This document shows positions 30,354 through 34,353 of a stretch of DNA of 34,353 nt, piece by piece. The stretch's first letter is position 1. Each line of letters opens with the position of its first letter. The notes beneath the pieces were generated by a model that was not told where the DNA came from, searched no databases, and saw only the letters and a list, made by a program, of their open reading frames with translations. This DNA comes from Candidatus Saccharimonadota bacterium (GTDB taxonomy: Bacteria > Patescibacteriota > Saccharimonadia > Saccharimonadales > Saccharimonadaceae), in assembly GCA_024699125.1 (NCBI GenBank), contig JAILQE010000005.1, forward strand, positions 1 to 34,353. Direction: 5' to 3'. The position numbers and the translations under genes were made by a program.

Positions 30354-31811
30354 TTATTTCTTTTTTCCCTGTTCTTGATGTTCTTTTTCGTTCAAGCGGT
30401 GAAGTAGTTTCGCCCTTGCGTGTGACGTAAAAATTTTACTCAGCCACGACTCCTTTGGTGTTTGGTTTTTGGAAGTCAGAATCTCTACGATGTCGCCCTG
30501 TTCAAGTTTTTTATTGAGGTTAGACATCTTGCCGTTGATTTTGACACCCACCACGTGATCACCAATTTCCGAGTGCAAACGGTAGGCAAAATCTAGTGGC
30601 AACGACCCCTTAGGCAGGTCCACAATGTCGCCCTTTGGCGTGTATACAAAAATTTTATCCGCAAATAAGTTGAGCTTGAGCTTTTCAAGGTCTACTTTTT
30701 TACCCTCGCGAAGTTTTGCCGCCGTCTGCTGCAACTCCGTAATCCAAAGCAAATTCGTCGGCAAATGCTCAATTTTACCGGCCTTGTAGTTCTCTGTCAC
30801 CTTTTGCTCATTGTAATAGAAGCTAGCTGCAAGACCACGCTCGGCATATTCGTGCATCTCGCGCGTGCGAATCTGGAATTCCACCACCCGCTTATCCTCA
30901 GTAATCACCGTGGTGTGAATCGACTGATAGCCATTTTGCTTTGGCATCGCGATATAATCCTTCACGCGGCCTTCCATCGGCGTATAAAGTGAGTGAATCA
31001 CGCCAAGCACCAGATAACAAGTCGTTACGTCCTCCACAATAATGCGAAGTGCAGTAAGATCATAAATCTCGTTGATGTTTTGATTGTGCTTAGCCATTTT
31101 CTTGTGAAGGGAGTAAATCGATTTCACGCGACCCGAGAGCTCAAACTTAATTTTCTCTTTTTTAAGGGCCTCCGAAATCTCGCCCTCAATCTTTTTCAAG
31201 CTTTTAGCGGCCTGGCGGTTGTGCTCTTCAATCAAATTTTTGAGGTAATCGTAGCGCTTTGGATCCACATATTTGAAGGCCAAATCACTCATTTCCACCC
31301 TGAGCTGCCCCATGTTAAGCCTATCGGCTAGCGGTGCAAACACTTCCAAAGTCTCTTTGGCAATCTTTTTCTGCTTATCTGGCGGCAAGGCCGACAGCGT
31401 GCGAATATTATGCAAACGGTCCGCAAGCTTGATAATCAGCACGCGGATATCTGCTCCAAGCGCAATCAGAAGACGCAAAAAGTTGTCCTTCGTCTCAGGT
31501 AGATACGTATCAATGTCACGCATCCCGGCGCGCGCGGTCGAAAGCTTGGTCACGCCATCCACCAAAAACGCTACCGATTCGCCAAACTCTTTTCTAATGT
31601 CATCAAGCGTTACCGAGGTATCTTCCACCGTGTCGTGCAAAACGCCCGCGATAATCGTGTCTTCATCCATTCCCCACTCTTCAAGAATCTTCTTTACGGC
31701 CATCGGATGCACGATATAAGGCTCGCCGGTCTTCCTGAATTGGCCCTCATGAGCCTTCTTAGCAAGCTCTACCGCCCTTAAAACTCTTTCTGATTCTTTT
31801 GGTTTTTCCAT
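30354..31811 (-). CDS. rel: Rel/SpoT-family (p)ppGpp synthetase/hydrolase, short form
   Basis: 485 residues, against about 730 for typical Rel. The hydrolase domain keeps the HD motif (GVLHDTVEDT) and LADRLHNIRTL. The synthetase domain has GRVKDYIAMPKQNGYQSIHTTV and VEFQIRTREMH, with the RxKD charge pattern of bifunctional enzymes. The TGS domain follows (VYTPKGDIVDLPKGSLPLDFAYRLHSEIG), and the protein ends soon after, lacking the helical, zinc-finger and ACT regions that sense ribosomes. It should both make and degrade (p)ppGpp. It has its own consensus promoter just below parB. Confidence 0.95.
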   Translation of the reverse strand: MEKPKESERVLRAVELAKKAHEGQFRKTGEPYIVHPMAVKKILEEWGMDEDTIIAGVLHDTVEDTSVTLDDIRKEFGESVAFLVDGVTKLSTARAGMRDIDTYLPETKDNFLRLLIALGADIRVLIIKLADRLHNIRTLSALPPDKQKKIAKETLEVFAPLADRLNMGQLRVEMSDLAFKYVDPKRYDYLKNLIEEHNRQAAKSLKKIEGEISEALKKEKIKFELSGRVKSIYSLHKKMAKHNQNINEIYDLTALRIIVEDVTTCYLVLGVIHSLYTPMEGRVKDYIAMPKQNGYQSIHTTVITEDKRVVEFQIRTREMHEYAERGLAASFYYNEQKVTENYKAGKIEHLPTNLLWITELQQTAAKLREGKKVDLEKLKLNLFADKIFVYTPKGDIVDLPKGSLPLDFAYRLHSEIGDHVVGVKINGKMSNLNKKLEQGDIVEILTSKNQTPKESWLSKIFTSHARAKLLHRLNEKEHQEQGKKK

Positions 31812-31829
31812 TTTTTAGCCTAACCTTTT

Positions 31830-31858
31830 ATTGTAACACGCTTATGCTAAAATGTCAA
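31830..31858 (-). promoter_or_regulatory. rel promoter
   Basis: Minus strand consensus TTGACA (31858-31853), 17 bp, TGT-TACAAT (-10 at 31835-31830). Confidence 0.85.
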
Positions 31859-31860
31859 CC

Positions 31861-32712
31861 CTAAGCCTGTAACTTCAAAATCAATTCCCTTAAATCTTGA
31901 TCATTCTTGCATTTAAACGTCAAACTGCGGCCCGAAACTCTCGCCACCACGTTGTATTTGGCAGACAAAGCGTCCTCGTCTTTGCGGTAGGCATCGCTTT
32001 TTACTAGTCTAGCCGAGCTCTTCTGTTTGTTCTCTGCTACATAACGCTCTACTTTGCGCGCCGTCCAGCCTTCGTCCACGATTTTTGGCAAAACCTTGCG
32101 CATCATCGCTTCGTCCATCGTCACGAGCGGACGCATCACACCCTCGGACAACTTTTCTTTGACCATGGTTTTCTTTACATCGTCTGGCAAATTCAAAAGG
32201 CGCATCGTGTTAACCACCGAAGCCTCGCTCTTGCCTACGCGAGAAGCAATGTCTTTGGCGGTCAGATTAAACTGCGTCTTGAGCTTGGCATAAGCCGTAG
32301 CAAGCTCAATTGCGTTCAAATCTTCACGTTGAGCGTTCTCGATAATCGAAAGCTCCAAACGGTTTTGCGTATCAAGCGAACGAATAATTGCTGGAATCTT
32401 AGTAAGGCCAGCCATCTTAGAAGCGCGCCAGCGACGTTCGCCGGCCACAATCTTGTATTTACCATCCTCACGCGTTACCACAATTGGTTGCAACACGCCG
32501 TGCTCTTTAATAGACGCAGCCAAAGCCTCGATAGCTTCCTGGCTAAACTCTTTGCGTGGCTGTTCTTCGTCGCGCACCACCTCAGAGATTGGGAGCTCTT
32601 TTAGCTCGCTCGACTTTTTATCCTCAATTGCGGTTGGATCAAACTCATCGTCAATCAATTCGGTAGGAATCAAACTATCAAAACTGCGGCCTAAACCCTT
32701 TCCCAAACTCAT
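31861..32712 (-). CDS. parB: Chromosome partition protein ParB
   Basis: CTP-dependent DNA clamp that loads at parS and spreads. 283 residues. The N-domain shows LPISEVVRDEEQPRK, GERRWRA (CTP-binding) and ENAQREDLN; the helix-turn-helix (LTAKDIASRVGKSEASVVNTMRLL) binds parS. The C-terminal dimerisation region is short. The ATG overlaps the parA stop by four bases. Confidence 0.95.
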   Translation of the reverse strand: MSLGKGLGRSFDSLIPTELIDDEFDPTAIEDKKSSELKELPISEVVRDEEQPRKEFSQEAIEALAASIKEHGVLQPIVVTREDGKYKIVAGERRWRASKMAGLTKIPAIIRSLDTQNRLELSIIENAQREDLNAIELATAYAKLKTQFNLTAKDIASRVGKSEASVVNTMRLLNLPDDVKKTMVKEKLSEGVMRPLVTMDEAMMRKVLPKIVDEGWTARKVERYVAENKQKSSARLVKSDAYRKDEDALSAKYNVVARVSGRSLTFKCKNDQDLRELILKLQA

Positions 32713-33482
32713 TTTGTTCTCCCTTCTACCTCTTTGGCGAGGTCGCGATAGGCTTTTGCGCCCTTTGAAAACTTATCATACGCGCCCACCGGCACTCCAT
32801 GACTTGGCGCTTCCGCCACCCGCACATTGCGCGGAATCGTGGTATTAAAGACCAATTTCTTGAAGTATTTACGAATCTCATCTAAGACCTGCGCCGAAAG
32901 CGACGTACGCTTGTCATACATCGTAGCAAGCACACCGAGCAACTTAAGGTCTGGATTGGCCTGCTTCATCACCAATTTCATGCTTTCAAGGAGCTGTGCT
33001 ACACCTTCAAGCGCGTAAAACTCAGTTTGCACTGGCAGTAACAAATAATCCGACGCAATCATGCCATTCACAGTGAGAAGCGACAAGCTTGGTGGCGAAT
33101 CAATAATAATATAGTCGTATTTATCGGCAACTTTGCGCACCGCATCGCGTAGACGCACGAATTTGCGCTGCATCGAAGTCATCTCAACCTCGGCGTTGGC
33201 GAGTTCTGGCGTAGCCGGAGCGAGATCAAAATATTTATACTTGGTTTCGCGGATGGCGTCCGTAATATCGGACAAGCCCATCACCACCTCAGTCATCGTC
33301 ACACCCAACGCCTCAGCGTTGTTTTTCTCGATACCAAGGCCAGAAGTAGCATTACCCTGCGGGTCAAAATCAATTAGAAGTGTCTTAAATTTATCTTTTG
33401 CGAGGTAATAAGCCAGGTTAACGGCCGTGGTGGTTTTACCAACACCGCCTTTTTGATTAGTCACACATATTACCTTCGCCAT
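32709..33482 (-). CDS. parA: Chromosome partition ATPase ParA/Soj
   Basis: 257 residues. Deviant Walker A KGGVGKTTTAVNLAYYLA (signature Lys kept), LLIDFDPQGNATSGLG and YIIIDSPPSLSLLT. It moves ParB-bound origins. The usual Soj N-terminal extension is absent. A TGT-TATAAT promoter (-10 at 33497-33492) predicts a start three bases before the ATG, with no Shine-Dalgarno. Confidence 0.96.
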   Translation of the reverse strand: MAKVICVTNQKGGVGKTTTAVNLAYYLAKDKFKTLLIDFDPQGNATSGLGIEKNNAEALGVTMTEVVMGLSDITDAIRETKYKYFDLAPATPELANAEVEMTSMQRKFVRLRDAVRKVADKYDYIIIDSPPSLSLLTVNGMIASDYLLLPVQTEFYALEGVAQLLESMKLVMKQANPDLKLLGVLATMYDKRTSLSAQVLDEIRKYFKKLVFNTTIPRNVRVAEAPSHGVPVGAYDKFSKGAKAYRDLAKEVEGRTK

Positions 33483-33491
33483 AATGCATAT

Positions 33492-33521
33492 ATTATAACA
33501 CGCTCATCCTTGTTGCGTCAA
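33492..33521 (-). promoter_or_regulatory. parAB promoter
   Basis: TTGACG (33521-33516), 18 bp, TGT-TATAAT (-10 at 33497-33492); predicted start 33485. The -35 overlaps the T-run of the adjacent terminator. Confidence 0.7.
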
Positions 33522-33545
33522 AAAGGAGCGACATCAGTCGCCCCT
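33519..33545 (-). terminator. Terminator of the 128-residue ORF
   Basis: Minus strand GGGGCGAC-TGAT-GTCGCTCC followed by TTTTTG. Confidence 0.85.
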
Positions 33546-33555
33546 CTTGAGGTTT

Positions 33556-33942
33556 TTAAAAGATTTCTTTAGACACATTGACGGACGTAGTGACAAGGGT
33601 TTTCCCTTTAATCCCCTTGAATCCGACTCTAGATATCCGTCTACATAGCTCGTTCAAGCGTTCCTTATCAAAGAAAAACTTTTTCTCATCTGTTTCTGTT
33701 AATTCAGGAATCATGTACGGCACACTGTTAAACTTTATTTCAATGAGTCTCTCAAACCCTTTTCTATTCTCAGCGTGCCCTCCCCTTACTTCGATATAAA
33801 CGAATTTTGCGCCATTCCAGCCTACTTCTTCTCCAAACTCCTTCACGGCTTTCTTAATCGATTCCAAGATGCCAGGAGTTCCTTCAACGTTACTACGCGT
33901 CTTTCGCTTAACGATAATCTTTTCTACGGTGATACCGCTCAT
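33556..33942 (-). CDS. Hypothetical protein, 128 residues
   Basis: Not recognised. The start at 33942 has GGAGGT four bases upstream; the longer frame (to 34029) crosses the promoter and is hydrophobic by chance. The protein is soluble, mixed alpha/beta and basic: VEKIIVKRKTRS, a helix ILESIKKAVKEFGEEV, a strand KFVYIEVRGGH, FERLIEIKF, then a helix FFFDKERLNELCRRISRVG. The ending TLVTTSVNVSKEIF is beta-like. No catalytic motif. The promoter TGT-TATAAT (-10 at 34000-33995) gives a 46-nt leader containing a small TGCTC/GAGCA hairpin. Monocistronic, with its own terminator. Confidence 0.7.
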   Translation of the reverse strand: MSGITVEKIIVKRKTRSNVEGTPGILESIKKAVKEFGEEVGWNGAKFVYIEVRGGHAENRKGFERLIEIKFNSVPYMIPELTETDEKKFFFDKERLNELCRRISRVGFKGIKGKTLVTTSVNVSKEIF

Positions 33943-33994
33943 TTCAACCTCCAAAGTACAAACTATGCTCCAAAACCTAGAGCACGCAAAAAAT

Positions 33995-34003
33995 ATTATA
34001 ACA
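33995..34003 (-). promoter_or_regulatory. Extended -10 promoter of the 128-residue ORF
   Basis: TGTTATAAT on the minus strand, predicted start 33988, 46 nt before the ATG at 33942. The leader holds a TGCTC/GAGCA hairpin (about 33982-33965). Confidence 0.6.
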
Positions 34004-34012
34004 CAAAAACAA

Positions 34013-34043
34013 CAAAAAACAAGCCCCAAAGGGCTTGTTCTTA
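34013..34043 (-). terminator. rplU terminator
   Basis: Minus strand AACAAGCCC-TTTG-GGGCTTGTT then TTTTG, immediately after the rplU stop. Confidence 0.85.
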
Positions 34044-34352
34044 TTAAGCAATTTTCGTGATTTCGATTTCCGAATATTTCTGGCGGTGACCAGTTTCGGT
34101 GTGAACACGTTTTTTGGAGTGGTAACGGATGACGCGAACTTTGTCGCCGGCAACCTTTGGTTCCACAACTTTAGCTGAAACCTTCACGCCCTTAACGGTT
34201 GGAGTGCCGACAGTAGTCGTATCGCCATCGATAAGAAGCAAAGCGTCAGTTTCGAGCTCTTTAGTGCCTTCCGGGAGGAGGTCCACCCGTAGGGTCTCTT
34301 TCTCTTCGACGAGATATTGTTTCCCGCCAACGAGGATAACTGCTTTCTTCAT
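34044..34352 (-). CDS. rplU: 50S ribosomal protein L21
   Basis: 102 residues. AVILVGGKQYLVEEKETLRVDLL is the L21 N-terminal signature, and the C-terminus KVRVIRYHSKKRVHTETGHRQKYSEIEI is the rRNA-binding part. The ATG lies one base inside the right window edge, so the ribosome binding site and promoter cannot be seen. rpmA is not downstream: a terminator follows at once. Confidence 0.96.
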   Translation of the reverse strand: MKKAVILVGGKQYLVEEKETLRVDLLPEGTKELETDALLLIDGDTTTVGTPTVKGVKVSAKVVEPKVAGDKVRVIRYHSKKRVHTETGHRQKYSEIEITKIA

Positions 34353-34353
34353 A

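Noticed and set aside
1-34353. UGA recoded as Gly, as in some CPR groups
   Set aside because: Several genes end at UGA in tight ATGA overlaps and conserved proteins have no internal UGA.

Overview
The window looks like a piece of a reduced Candidatus Saccharibacteria (TM7)/Patescibacteria chromosome. This is inferred from gene content: a ThrRS without its TGS domain, short ribosomal proteins, few biosynthetic genes, a lone VirD4/TraG-like ATPase, and several small membrane proteins of unknown function. UGA is used as a normal stop (ATGA overlaps at 27057-27060, 29041-29044 and 32709-32712), so this is not a UGA-recoding CPR lineage. Most genes, including 16S rRNA, gyrBA, parAB and rplU, are on the minus strand, which suggests leftward replication with the origin beyond the right edge.

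Layout. 1-634: 5' part of a 16S rRNA gene (minus) and its promoter/leader. 620-1957: a Pro/Glu-rich surface protein with an APNTG sorting-like tail. 2129-6766: gyrB-gyrA. 6848-10344: VirD4/TraG-like ATPase, a partner ORF and a small membrane protein. 10345-11633: 1.3 kb without genes but with a structured leader or ncRNA, three inverted-repeat operators and a candidate sRNA. 11634-11991: tmRNA (ssrA). 12119-15131: comM, then infC-rpmI-rplT-rpmB. 15190-15526: RNase P RNA. 15550-22320, all minus: Nudix/RNase H fusion with a structured upstream RNA, an operon thrS-miaA-wHTH-MBL-like-M50 protease, pyrE, and a membrane-anchored extracytoplasmic protein. 22493-23023: a large RNA gene with an internally duplicated, covarying structure. 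23040-26202: def, a 2-hydroxyacid dehydrogenase homologue, a methyltransferase and a membrane transglutaminase-like protein. 26363-29796: tRNA-Val, a four-gene membrane/glycosyltransferase operon and tRNA-Thr. 29855-34352: duplicated tRNA 3' end, dut, rel, parB-parA, an unknown protein and rplU.

The genes are mainly housekeeping: DNA topology, segregation, translation and its rescue (tmRNA, deformylase), tRNA modification and the stringent response. The regulatory DNA is unusually readable. Many promoters have a TGn-TATAAT extended -10, and in four cases this lies exactly seven bases before the start codon, predicting leaderless mRNAs. The most unusual content is RNA: the 22.5-23.0 kb RNA with two covarying ~116-nt domains and three identical-loop hairpins, a tmRNA lacking the canonical T-loop, and at least three further candidate structured RNAs.
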